Shown here in pieces: positions 48,901 through 56,982 of a DNA stretch of 64,000 nt. Each line of letters starts with the position of its first letter. Within the stretch, counting starts at the first letter, position 1. The stretch is taken from the NCBI RefSeq assembly GCF_001894785.1, contig NZ_BCWW01000010.1:124001-188000 (forward strand), written 5' to 3'. The notes below the pieces were generated by a model. The model was not told the origin of the DNA and made no database searches. It saw only the letters and a list, made by a program, of their open reading frames with translations. A program made the translations under genes and the position numbers. The stretch is from Rhodococcoides fascians NBRC 12155 = LMG 3623 (GTDB lineage: Bacteria; Actinomycetota; Actinomycetes; Mycobacteriales; Mycobacteriaceae).

Positions 48901-50812
48901 CACGCAGAGTCAGGATTTCACGGTCGTCGGCGTCGGCGACATGAGCGGAGACGTATTCGGTAACGGCATGCTGCTGAGCCGACACATTCGCTTGCTCGCG
49001 GCGTTCGACCACCGGCACATCTTTCTCGACCCCGACCCCGATCGGGAGTCGTCGTTCGCCGAGCGGGAGCGCTTGTTCGCCCTGCCGCGGTCGTCGTGGG
49101 CGGACTACGACACCTCGCTCATCAGTGCCGGCGGAGGGGTGTGGGAGCGGACCCGCAAATCCGTACCCATCAGCGCCGCAGCACGTTCGGCCCTCGGGTT
49201 GGACGAATCGGTTGCTGCACTGTCACCACCCGAGTTGGTGAACGCGATCCTCAAGGCTCCCGCCGATCTGCTGTGGAACGGCGGAATCGGCACCTACATC
49301 AAGGCTTCCGGTGAGAGCAACGCCGAAGTCGGCGACAAGGCCAACGATGCTGTGCGGGTCGACGGCGTGGATGTGCGGGCGGCCGTGGTGGGGGAGGGCG
49401 GAAACCTCGGTGCCACCGCACTGGGCAGGATCGAGTACGCCGCAGCCGGCGGCAAGATCAATACCGACGCCGTCGACAACTCGGCGGGCGTCGACTGTTC
49501 CGATCACGAAGTCAACATCAAGATCCTGCTCGAGACTGCCATCACCAACGGAAACCTGGCGCGCGAAGACCGCGATGAGCTGCTTGCGTCCATGACCGAC
49601 GAGGTCGGGCGATTGGTGTTGTGGGACAACATCATGCAGAACGAGTTGCTCGGTACGTCCAGATTCGACGCACCACATCTGGTGACAGTGCACAGCCGGG
49701 TCATCGAGGATCTGGAGACGCGTCGAGGGCTCGACCGGGAGCTCGAGGCTCTGCCCACCGAGGCCGATCTCCGTCGTCGCAAGCAAGACGGGCGTGGACT
49801 GACGTCGCCGGAACTCGCGACGTTGATGGCGCACGTGAAATTGGCACTGGAAGCGGATTTGCTCGACAGCGAGCTTCCCGACAGCGACGTCTTCGCCCCC
49901 CGGCTACCCAAGTATTTCCCCGAGCCACTGCGGGATCCGTACGCAGATGCCATCAAGGCGCATCCGCTCCGGCGTCAACTGGTGGCGACGACGCTCGCCA
50001 ACGAGGCCATCGACTGTGGTGGAATCACCTACCCGTATCGGTTGACCGAGGACTCCGGTGCCGCAGGCACCGACGCCATTCGCGCGTTCGCCGCGGCCAC
50101 CGAAATCTTCGGCCTCGACGAGGTGTGGGATTCGATTCGCGCGGCAGACGTACCCACCGCAGTGTCGGCCGAGCTGCTGCTCGAATCGCGTCGCATGCTC
50201 GATCGAGTATCCCGGTGGCTGTTGGCCAATCGGCCGCAGCCGTTGGCGGTCGGGGCCGAGATCAGTCGCTATGCCGGGCAGGTTCGCGCTCTGCAGCCGC
50301 GGGTCGCGTCGTGGATCTCCGGTCACCAGGCGGTTGATCTGGACCGGCGTTCGGGGGCCGCGATGGAACGAGGTGCTCCGGCCGAGCTTGCACGTCGGAT
50401 CTACGGCTTGCTCGACGTGTACTGCCTGCTCGACATCATCGATATCGCCGACATCGTCGACCGGGACGGGGCGGAGGTGGCCGAGCTCTACTTCGCGCTC
50501 GACGCGCACATCGGCATCGACTGGTTGCTCACCGCGGTCTCGAAGCTTGCCCGCGGCGATCGATGGCATTCGTTGGCGCGCTTGGCTCTTCGTGACGATC
50601 TGTACGCCTCCCTTCGCGGAATCACCAAGGCCGTGTTGGCCGCGGGCGAACCGGACGAGTCGGTCACGGAGAAGATCGCCGAATGGGAATCGACCAATTC
50701 GTCGCGGTTGGCCCGCTCGCGTGCAGCGCTCACCGAGATCGCCGAGACGGGGACGCTGGACCTGGCGACACTCTCGGTTGCCGCCCGACAGGTGAGAAAC
50801 ATGGTTCCCTGA
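45980..50812 (+). CDS. gdh: NAD-specific glutamate dehydrogenase, large (L_180) type
   Basis: 1610 aa, close to the usual size of the 180-kDa class (Rv2476c in M. tuberculosis). The long N-terminal part has ACT-like regulatory folds (about residues 80-300). The catalytic core lies near 790-1200, with [40 protein letters not shown], the active-site lysines, and [17 protein letters not shown] for NAD. A helical C-terminal domain of about 400 residues follows. It oxidises glutamate to 2-oxoglutarate and ammonia, linking nitrogen and the TCA cycle; in mycobacteria it is inhibited by GarA. Confidence 0.95.
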   Translation: [1610 protein letters not shown]

Positions 50813-50854
50813 CAGCATGGAACTTTCGTTCGATCGAGAAGAGGTAGTAACCGC

Positions 50855-51319
50855 GTGAGTGTGCCCGACGACCATCTGTCCGACAAGCGACCCGCCACCG
50901 AGCGGGTGGGCTTTCACGCCGCTGTGGATGTGCGGTGGTCGGATATGGATGTGTATCAACACATCAACCACGCGCGAATGGTGACGTTGCTCGAAGAGGC
51001 GCGGATCCCGTGGCTGCTGGTGGACGGCAGGCCGACTGCGAATCTGCGTCACGGTGCCGTCATTGCCGATCTGCACGTGAAGTATCGCGGGCAGCTGCGA
51101 CACGAGGACGGACCCCTCGACGTCTTCATGTGGATCGATGCGGTCCGCGCGGTGGACTTCGTCGTGGGGTACGAGGTGCGGGCACGCGGGGCGTCGCTGG
51201 ATACTCCGGCAGCGGTGGTGGCGTCGACGCAGATCGCGGCGTTCGACATCGACGCGCAGCGACTGCGTCGGCTCACTCCCGCCGAGCGCGAGTTCCTGGT
51301 GAGTTGGCAGCGTGTATGA
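50855..51319 (+). CDS. 4HBT-fold acyl-CoA thioesterase
   Basis: 154 aa from GTG 50855 with GAAGAGG upstream. DVRWSDMDVYQHINHARMVTLLEEARIPW holds the catalytic Asp and central helix of the hotdog thioesterase family. It lies 42 bp after gdh and overlaps the next gene by 8 nt, so the three form one operon. It corresponds by position to Rv2475c. The acyl substrate is unknown. Confidence 0.85.
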   Translation: MSVPDDHLSDKRPATERVGFHAAVDVRWSDMDVYQHINHARMVTLLEEARIPWLLVDGRPTANLRHGAVIADLHVKYRGQLRHEDGPLDVFMWIDAVRAVDFVVGYEVRARGASLDTPAAVVASTQIAAFDIDAQRLRRLTPAEREFLVSWQRV

Positions 51320-52001
51320 GCGCGTTCTGACCGTTCCCGATGCGGTCGAGCGGGAGAACCTCCAGACGTTCTGCAGCAGGGCATTGCGCTTGGACGAGGC
51401 TGCTGTCGTTCGGTTGCGCACTCGGGCCGGCGGGGGCGTGTCGTGTTGGGCGGCAACCGGTTTCGATGCGCTCGCCGCGCGCGTGATAGCGGGAACCATC
51501 GTGCCCGACGACACCAGTGCGGGTGCCGATGTGTTGGTGTCCGCACTGCAGAACGCGGACGACGGCGTGATCGACCCGGGTTTCTCGATGGACTCCGCCT
51601 GGCGTGGCACCCTTCCTCCCGACAGCGGATTCGAGCATCTCGACGACGTCCCCGCGCGGGTGCTCATCGGACTCGCACAGCGCGGTGCCGCACTGGCGAA
51701 GGAACACGGCAGCAGTCACGGGCCGCCGAGCTCGTTGCTCGAACAGCAGGTGTTGCACGTGACCGGTGACGGCGACGACGTCTCGGTCACCATGCGCACC
51801 GTATTCGCTTTGACCGCAATGGGTTTCGTGCCACACGACGGTAACGATCCGTTGACGATCGACGTCGACCCGGAGAGGATCGCCGCCGCAGAGGTGGTAC
51901 GAGTACGCGCCACCAAGGTGTGGTTGCGCCTCGATGCCAGGTTCGGGTCGGTGTTCGTTCGCCGCCCGGGCCAACAGTTGTCGCTCACCGTCGAACGCTG
52001 A
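51312..52001 (+). CDS. Conserved hypothetical protein (Rv2474c-like position)
   Basis: 229 aa from GTG 51312, overlapping the thioesterase gene by 8 nt. There is no signal peptide or TM helix. The N-terminal half is acidic with RLRTRAGGGVSCWAATGFDALAARVI; the C-terminal half has beta-rich VTMRTVFALTAMGFVP and ATKVWLRLDARFGSVFVRR. No domain is recognised. Translational coupling with the thioesterase and conservation of position in mycobacteria suggest a linked role. It converges with the alpha-glucosidase gene. Confidence 0.75.
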   Translation: MYERVLTVPDAVERENLQTFCSRALRLDEAAVVRLRTRAGGGVSCWAATGFDALAARVIAGTIVPDDTSAGADVLVSALQNADDGVIDPGFSMDSAWRGTLPPDSGFEHLDDVPARVLIGLAQRGAALAKEHGSSHGPPSSLLEQQVLHVTGDGDDVSVTMRTVFALTAMGFVPHDGNDPLTIDVDPERIAAAEVVRVRATKVWLRLDARFGSVFVRRPGQQLSLTVER

Positions 52002-52015
52002 GCGTGGCCGGTCGG

Positions 52016-52063
52016 CCGGTTCGGACGAGCCAGGCGGCCGGCTCAGACGAGCCAGGCGGCCGC
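52016..52063. repeat. 22-bp tandem repeat spanning the alpha-glucosidase stop codon
   Basis: Two units (52016-52037 and 52038-52059), 20 of 22 bases identical, followed by four bases of a third. The TGA of the minus-strand alpha-glucosidase (52043-52045) lies in unit 2. The extra copy lies beyond the stop in the convergent gap. Confidence 0.85.
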
Positions 52064-53626
52064 GTTCGCGGGAAGCATCCCGTCGACCAGCGGAGTGCTG
52101 GTCAGCAACACTTCGCCGGGTGGGAGTGGGATCGACTCGTCGGAGGCGTTGAGGGCGCAGATCAAGCCCCCGCGGCGCCGGAAGGCCAGGCACCCGGGAG
52201 GGGCACCGTACCAATCGATTCCGCCGCCGGTGAACTCCGGCCGCAGGGTGCGCAATTCGAACGCCGTGCGGTACAGGCTGAGCATCGAATCGACCTCTTC
52301 GAGCTGCGCCTCGGCGGTCAGCCCCTTCCACTCCGGCGGCATCGGCAACCAGGTGCGATCGGTGGTGGAGAACCCGAACGGAGGGGCATCACCCTCCCAC
52401 GGCATGGGGACTCGGCAGCCGTCGCGTCCGCGCTCGGTGTGCCCGGACCGCTCCCACACCGGGTCCTGCAGGGCGCTGTCGGGCAGCTGCACGTTCGGTA
52501 GCCCGAGCTCGGCACCGTTGTATACGAAAATTGTTCCAGGAAGGGCCAATTCGACGAGAATCATGGCCCGGGCCCGGTGGTAGCCCAGGTCTCCGTCGCC
52601 GTATCTGGTGACCTCGCGTTCGACGTCGTGGTTCGACAGTGTCCACGTCGGGGTGCCGCCGACCAGTTCGACGGCCGCGAGCGAGTTGGAGATCGCATCG
52701 CGGATGGTCTCGGCGTCGAAATCGACACTGGCCAAGCGGAAGTTGAAGGCCAGGTGCAGCTCGTCAGGGCGGATGTATTCGGAGAACCGGACGTTGTCCT
52801 GGACCCAGATCTCGCCGACCGTCACCGCGTGGGGGTATTCGTTCATGACGGCTCTGATGCGGCGGTGCAGTTCGTGGACTCGGGGGTTGTTGAACCGGGG
52901 ATCGTCGTCGTCGTTCTTCATCAGTGCGTTGAACTCGAGGCTCATGTCGGCCAACTCGGCAGGTTTTGCCATGCCGTGGGCGACGTCAAGTCGAAATCCG
53001 TCGACGCCTCGGTCCAGCCAGAATCGAAGGGTGCGCGCGAAGTCGTCGAAGACCTCGGGGTTGTCCCAGTTCAGGTCCGGTTGTTCGGGCGCGAAGATGT
53101 GCAGGTACCACTGACCGGGGGAGCCATCCTTCTCGTCGACTCGCGTCCAGGCGGGACCCCCGAAGATGCTCGGCCAGTTGTTCGGCGGCTGCGAACCGTC
53201 GTCGCCGAGCCCGTCGCGAAAGATGTAGCGCGCTCGCTCGGCGCTGCCACGAGGGGCGTTCAGAGCCGCCTGGAACCACCGGTGTTGGTCACTGGTGTGA
53301 TTGGGCACCAGATCCATCGTGACCTTGATGTCGCGGGCGTGCGCCTCGTCGAGCAACGCGTCGAAGATCTCGAGACTGCCGAACATGGGGTCGATGTCGC
53401 GGGGGTCGGAAACGTCATAGCCGTGATCGGCCATGGGCGACCGCGTGATCGGTCCGATCCAGATGGCGTCGATACCGAGCAATTCGAGGTAGCCGAGTTT
53501 GTCTCTGATGCCGTCGAGATCACCGATTCCGTCACCGTTCGCATCTGCGAACGACCGGGGATAGATCTGGTAGAAGACGGCGTCCTGCCACCACGACAAC
53601 TCGGTGCTTTCGATCGGATCGGTCAC
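52043..53626 (-). CDS. aglA: GH13 alpha-glucosidase
   Basis: 527 aa from GTG 53626; the longer frame is rejected because similarity begins at WWQDAVFYQIYPRSFADANGDGIGD. The four GH13 regions are present: DLVPNHTSD (I), GFRLDVAHGM with nucleophile Asp (II), TVGEIWV with acid/base Glu (III) and LSNHDVER (IV). It hydrolyses alpha-1,4 or related glucosides, in the oligo-1,6-glucosidase/maltase subgroup. There is no signal peptide, so it acts in the cytoplasm. It matches Rv2471 in position. It has no clear ribosome site. Confidence 0.9.
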   Translation of the reverse strand: MTDPIESTELSWWQDAVFYQIYPRSFADANGDGIGDLDGIRDKLGYLELLGIDAIWIGPITRSPMADHGYDVSDPRDIDPMFGSLEIFDALLDEAHARDIKVTMDLVPNHTSDQHRWFQAALNAPRGSAERARYIFRDGLGDDGSQPPNNWPSIFGGPAWTRVDEKDGSPGQWYLHIFAPEQPDLNWDNPEVFDDFARTLRFWLDRGVDGFRLDVAHGMAKPAELADMSLEFNALMKNDDDDPRFNNPRVHELHRRIRAVMNEYPHAVTVGEIWVQDNVRFSEYIRPDELHLAFNFRLASVDFDAETIRDAISNSLAAVELVGGTPTWTLSNHDVEREVTRYGDGDLGYHRARAMILVELALPGTIFVYNGAELGLPNVQLPDSALQDPVWERSGHTERGRDGCRVPMPWEGDAPPFGFSTTDRTWLPMPPEWKGLTAEAQLEEVDSMLSLYRTAFELRTLRPEFTGGGIDWYGAPPGCLAFRRRGGLICALNASDESIPLPPGEVLLTSTPLVDGMLPANAAAWLV

Positions 53627-53754
53627 AACTGGCAATAGTGCCAAACGAATGGGCTGCGAACGATTCGAGGGCGCTGGGGTGGACCCGGCACCCTGCAATG
53701 GCGGTCGATCCGAAGGTAAAGGATTGTGCTCATTCACATGACCGACACGTATCC

Positions 53755-53797
53755 GCACGTTTGGAAAGTGTTGTATGTTCTGCAACGTAAAACGTGC
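53755..53797. promoter_or_regulatory. Inverted repeats upstream of the cupin gene
   Basis: GCACGTTT (53755-53762) and AAACGTGC (53790-53797) face each other. Inside, GTTG/CAAC also pair around a TATGTT that may be the -10. This nested dyad symmetry suggests an operator. The 213-bp gap (53627-53839) holds no gene. Confidence 0.35.
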
Positions 53798-53839
53798 AGC
53801 GGCCGGCGCCGCGCCCGACGGTGAGGACGCGACGACACC

Positions 53840-54301
53840 ATGAGAACCTCGACCATAGAAGCCGTGCGGCTGGAAGATGTTTCCCTCTCCGACAGTCCCA
53901 TCGAACCCACGTGGATCCTCGAGGGAAACCCGCGGGCTCGAGTCGCGGAGTGGTCCAGGAGTACCGACGGCACCACGACCACCAATGTGTGGGATTGCAC
54001 GGCCGGACGCTTTCGGTGGTACTTCGCGGTCGACGAGATCGTCCACATCATGGACGGGTCGGTCGTGGTGTCCAGCGAAGATCACGCGCCCCGGACTCTG
54101 GTCGCCGGCGACGCGGCGTTGTTCCGCGCCGGCACCTGGTCGGAATGGCGCGTCGACAACTACGTGCGTAAGCACGCCATCTTGCGGCAGCACCTGCCCG
54201 CGCCGCTGAGCTTCGTGCTCGGGGTAGCCGGCTCGCTCCGCCGCAGGCTCGGCCGCCTCAGAGGTGGCGCAGCGGGCCCGCGGCGAGGCGCATCGCTGTA
54301 G
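53840..54301 (+). CDS. Cupin-domain protein
   Basis: 153 aa. The central beta-barrel has FRWYFAVDEIVHIMDGSVVV (cupin motif 1 remnant: E and H) and LVAGDAALFRAGTWSEWRV (motif 2), resembling the ureidoglycine-type small cupins (DUF861). The C-terminal 35 residues are arginine/glycine-rich with VLGVAGSLRRRLGRL. Possible metal ligands are few, so it may be structural or bind a small ligand. The stop codon lies in a 15-bp tandem repeat. The function is unknown. Confidence 0.75.
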   Translation: MRTSTIEAVRLEDVSLSDSPIEPTWILEGNPRARVAEWSRSTDGTTTTNVWDCTAGRFRWYFAVDEIVHIMDGSVVVSSEDHAPRTLVAGDAALFRAGTWSEWRVDNYVRKHAILRQHLPAPLSFVLGVAGSLRRRLGRLRGGAAGPRRGASL

Positions 54302-54346
54302 TTCGTGACGCTGTAGTTGGTAACGCTGTAGTACGTGACGCCGTAG
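54295..54346. repeat. 15-bp tandem repeat spanning the cupin stop codon
   Basis: Units GCTGTAGTTCGTGAC (54295-54309), GCTGTAGTTGGTAAC (54310-54324) and GCTGTAGTACGTGAC (54325-54339), with a partial fourth. Each contains TAG in the frame of the cupin gene, whose stop is in unit 1. It fills the gap before the convergent glbO gene. Confidence 0.85.
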
Positions 54347-54349
54347 CTC

Positions 54350-54745
54350 TCAGATTGCCGAGTTCATCATCGAATTGGCGGCCATTTCCATGTAGTCGAC
54401 GAGTTGCGTTCGGTGCGCAGAATCCAGGACGGCCGGGTCGATCGAGGCGATCGCGATGTGCATGCATCGAAGCCAGGCGTCACGTTCGAGCGGCCCGATC
54501 CGGAACGGGTTGTGCCGCATCCGCAGTCGCGGATGACCACGTTCGTCGGAGTACGTACGAGGCCCGCCCCAGTACTGCTCGAGGAACATTCGCATCCGCC
54601 GTTCGGCCGGTGCCAGGTCCTCCTCGGGATACAGGGGCCGCACGATCTCGTCCTTGGCCACTTCCTCGTAGAACTTCGCCGTGAGCAACCGGAACGTCTC
54701 CGCACCGCCGACCGCGTCGTAGAACGTCTGTTGCGGTTCGGTCAT
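54350..54745 (-). CDS. glbO: Truncated haemoglobin, group II (trHbO)
   Basis: 131 aa from ATG 54745. Residues known to hold haem and oxygen in M. tuberculosis trHbO are all present with an offset of three: Tyr26 (B10), Tyr39 (CD1), proximal His78 (F8, in RMRHNPF) and Trp91 (G8, in RDAWLRC). It binds oxygen tightly and may support respiration or detoxify NO and peroxide. It is in the place of Rv2470, next to aglA. Confidence 0.94.
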   Translation of the reverse strand: MTEPQQTFYDAVGGAETFRLLTAKFYEEVAKDEIVRPLYPEEDLAPAERRMRMFLEQYWGGPRTYSDERGHPRLRMRHNPFRIGPLERDAWLRCMHIAIASIDPAVLDSAHRTQLVDYMEMAANSMMNSAI

Positions 54746-54795
54746 CACACTCTCTCTGTTCGTTCCTCGTCGGCGTCGGTCACGCTCATTGTCCC

Positions 54796-55773
54796 TCAGC
54801 TGCTGCTCTCGACTGCAACCCCACCCGGACGGCCCAGCGCATACGGGGCTTTGATACCGGCATCGTCGAACGACTGCAGGATGTCGCGGTGGAGGCGACG
54901 CTGCACTGCCCATTGGCGGCCGGGTCGGGTCTTGATCGTGATCCGGATGGTCACGGTATCGGCGCTGACGGCATTGACGCCGAGCATCTCCGGGGGTTCG
55001 AGGATGTCACTGTCGAAGTCGCCGGAGTCCACGACCTCGTTGGTGGTTCTCTCGGCCACCGCGCAGGCCTCGTCGATGTTGGCCGTGTGGGAGACGGGGA
55101 GGTCGAGGACAGCGACCGCGAACCCTTGGCTCATGTTGCCCACCCGCAGAACTTCACCGTTTCGGCAGTACCACACGGTGCCGTTGACATCTCTGATCGT
55201 GGTGACGCGCAATCCCACGCTTTCGACCGTGCCGATCGCCTCGCCGAGATCGACGACGTCGCCGACCCCGTACTGATCCTCGAGAAGCATGAAGATTCCG
55301 GACAGGAAGTCGCGGACGAGGTTCTGCGCACCGAAACCGAGGGCGACACCGACGATCCCCGCCGACGCGATGAACGGGGCGACGTTCACACCCACGACGT
55401 CGAGCACCGACAGCACGAACCAGGTCAGGATCATGACCGACACCGCAGATCGGAGCACCGAACCGATCGTGTTGGCCCGCTGTCTGCGCCGTTCGTTGAG
55501 TATCTCGCCCTTCACCGTTCCCGAGGACCGGTCGCGTAACGGCCGGAGAAGTGCAGGTGATCGGCCGGCGTCGTGTCGAGTGAAGCGGTCGATCATTCGG
55601 TGCAACACGAGCCTGAGCACGATCGCCAGAACCAGATAGCCGAGGATCTGCAACGGACGGTCGACCAGCCAGTCGCGTCCGGTGTCGGTCAGTTCGAATG
55701 CTCGGGTGTCGAGCTCTCGCAGCAGCGAAGGTTCGGGTAACGGCGATACGGACAGAAGGGTTGATACAGCCAC
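54796..55773 (-). CDS. MscS-family mechanosensitive channel
   Basis: 325 aa from GTG 55773. TM helices lie at about residues 40-60, 104-125 and 130-155. The last is the pore helix [28 protein letters not shown], with the small-residue packing of TM3 in MscS. The soluble beta domain ([27 protein letters not shown]) and alpha/beta tail complete the fold. It releases solutes during osmotic down-shock. The transcript looks leaderless (TAGACT, 6 nt). Confidence 0.9.
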   Translation of the reverse strand: MAVSTLLSVSPLPEPSLLRELDTRAFELTDTGRDWLVDRPLQILGYLVLAIVLRLVLHRMIDRFTRHDAGRSPALLRPLRDRSSGTVKGEILNERRRQRANTIGSVLRSAVSVMILTWFVLSVLDVVGVNVAPFIASAGIVGVALGFGAQNLVRDFLSGIFMLLEDQYGVGDVVDLGEAIGTVESVGLRVTTIRDVNGTVWYCRNGEVLRVGNMSQGFAVAVLDLPVSHTANIDEACAVAERTTNEVVDSGDFDSDILEPPEMLGVNAVSADTVTIRITIKTRPGRQWAVQRRLHRDILQSFDDAGIKAPYALGRPGGVAVESSS

Positions 55774-55779
55774 CCGAAA

Positions 55780-55785
55780 AGTCTA
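55780..55785 (-). promoter_or_regulatory. -10 hexamer TAGACT of the mscS gene (leaderless)
   Basis: Six nt before GTG 55773. Confidence 0.45.
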
Positions 55786-55843
55786 CGGAGACACAGAAAT
55801 CTTGCCAGTCACGCAGCGCATAGCGGTATCGATCCTCGAACTC

Positions 55844-55946
55844 GCCGATCGGAAACCGGAATGTTCACCGATCGGCAACAGAAAATGCGCAGAAAAAGGC
55901 TGTGCGCGGGCGGTGTATTCGTGTTCCACTGTGAACCGTGTTCCAC
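55844..55946. promoter_or_regulatory. Dyad and direct repeats between mscS and the HNH gene
   Basis: GCCGATCGG (55844-55852) and CCGATCGGC (55868-55876) form a perfect 9-bp inverted repeat, each containing the palindrome CCGATCGG. Further on, GTGTTCCAC occurs twice in direct orientation (55921-55929, 55938-55946), 17 bp apart. Both lie in a 213-bp gap without a gene and may be protein-binding sites for either divergent gene. Confidence 0.4.
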
Positions 55947-55986
55947 GCAAGCCATGCGCGGGCGCCGACACTCCCTGGAGTAATGC

Positions 55987-56649
55987 ATGAAGAACTCTCA
56001 ACACCGCCACCGACAACTCCCGCCCACTGAGGGCCGCACCACGCACGACCAGCGTGAGACGGCCTCGGGGGCTTCTCCGCTGCGCGTGGTGCCGACGGCA
56101 CACAACGCCACGGGCGACGACGCCGTGCCGGCGTGGGTCAAGCGCCGTGTGCTGCTCCTCAACGCAACTTTCGAACCACTGACCGCGCTTCCGATGCGCC
56201 GGGCGGTGGTTCTTCTCGTTTGCGGCAAGGCCGACGTGATCCACGACGATCCGGAGGGGCCGTTCATCCGGTCGGCCGATTACTCCGTCCAGGTGCCGTC
56301 GGTGATTCGGTTGCGGACGTTCGTCCGCGTTCCCTATCGAGCGCGGGTGCCGATGACGCGCGCGGCACTGATGCATCGCGACAGATTCCGCTGCGCCTAT
56401 TGCGGCAGCAAGGCCGAGACCGTCGATCACGTCGTGCCTCGCAGCCGCGGCGGCGGCCACTCGTGGGAGAACTGCGTGGCGTGCTGCGCCTCCTGCAATC
56501 ACCGCAAGGCGGACAAGCTGCTCAGTGAGATCGGGTGGACGTTGCGAGCCCAGCTCGTACCGCCGAAGGGCCCGCATTGGCGTCTGCTGGCGACTACGAA
56601 GGAGTTGGACCCGAGCTGGTTGGCATACCTCGGTGAAGGTGCTGCCTGA
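55987..56649 (+). CDS. HNH endonuclease-family protein
   Basis: 220 aa with GGAG before the ATG. The C-terminal HNH domain has paired CxxC zinc knuckles (CAYCGSKA, CASCNHRK) around VDHVVPRSRGGGHSWENCV, with the catalytic DH and N. The N-terminal half (VLLLNATFEPLTALPMRRAVVLLVCGKADV) is typical of a widespread actinobacterial subgroup (Rv2469c type) that is not linked to restriction or phage genes. It is therefore probably a housekeeping nuclease of unknown target. Confidence 0.88.
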   Translation: MKNSQHRHRQLPPTEGRTTHDQRETASGASPLRVVPTAHNATGDDAVPAWVKRRVLLLNATFEPLTALPMRRAVVLLVCGKADVIHDDPEGPFIRSADYSVQVPSVIRLRTFVRVPYRARVPMTRAALMHRDRFRCAYCGSKAETVDHVVPRSRGGGHSWENCVACCASCNHRKADKLLSEIGWTLRAQLVPPKGPHWRLLATTKELDPSWLAYLGEGAA

Positions 56650-56716
56650 CTGTCGGCCGTTGGCTCTTTTCGGTCACAACACCGGCCCCGACGTGGTCCG
56701 ACGGGCAATTGTCGAC

Positions 56717-56722
56717 TAACGT
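56717..56722 (+). promoter_or_regulatory. -10 hexamer TAACGT of the CtaJ-like gene (leaderless)
   Basis: Eight nt before GTG 56731. Confidence 0.4.
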
Positions 56723-56730
56723 CACACCCC

Positions 56731-56982
56731 GTGAGCATTTTGGAGACCACGCTGATATTCGGGGTGATTCCGGTTGCGGTGATCGGAATCGTCGGCGCGC
56801 TGTCCTACTTGACCGACAAGCAGCCGGGGATGGACGTCGCTCCGTACCGGCTGACGGACGAGTGGACGCGCGAGCCATTGCTGTGGAGCGCTACGGACGA
56901 GGTGACTCCGTTCGGGGGCCACGGATCGCACGACGCGGACACAGCCGATTCGATCGGAGGTGCTGCAAGTGGCAAGTGGTGA
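56731..56982 (+). CDS. Small membrane protein, CtaJ-like (cytochrome aa3 oxidase accessory subunit)
   Basis: 83 aa from GTG 56731. One N-terminal TM helix (ETTLIFGVIPVAVIGIVGALSYL) is followed by a short polar tail with YRLTDEWTREPLLWSA. From memory, the equivalent M. smegmatis protein next to the HNH gene was seen as an extra subunit (CtaJ) in the aa3 oxidase supercomplex; the name here rests on helix-plus-motif similarity and position and was not checked. It overlaps the next gene by 14 nt, so the pair is co-translated. Confidence 0.65.
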   Translation: MSILETTLIFGVIPVAVIGIVGALSYLTDKQPGMDVAPYRLTDEWTREPLLWSATDEVTPFGGHGSHDADTADSIGGAASGKW

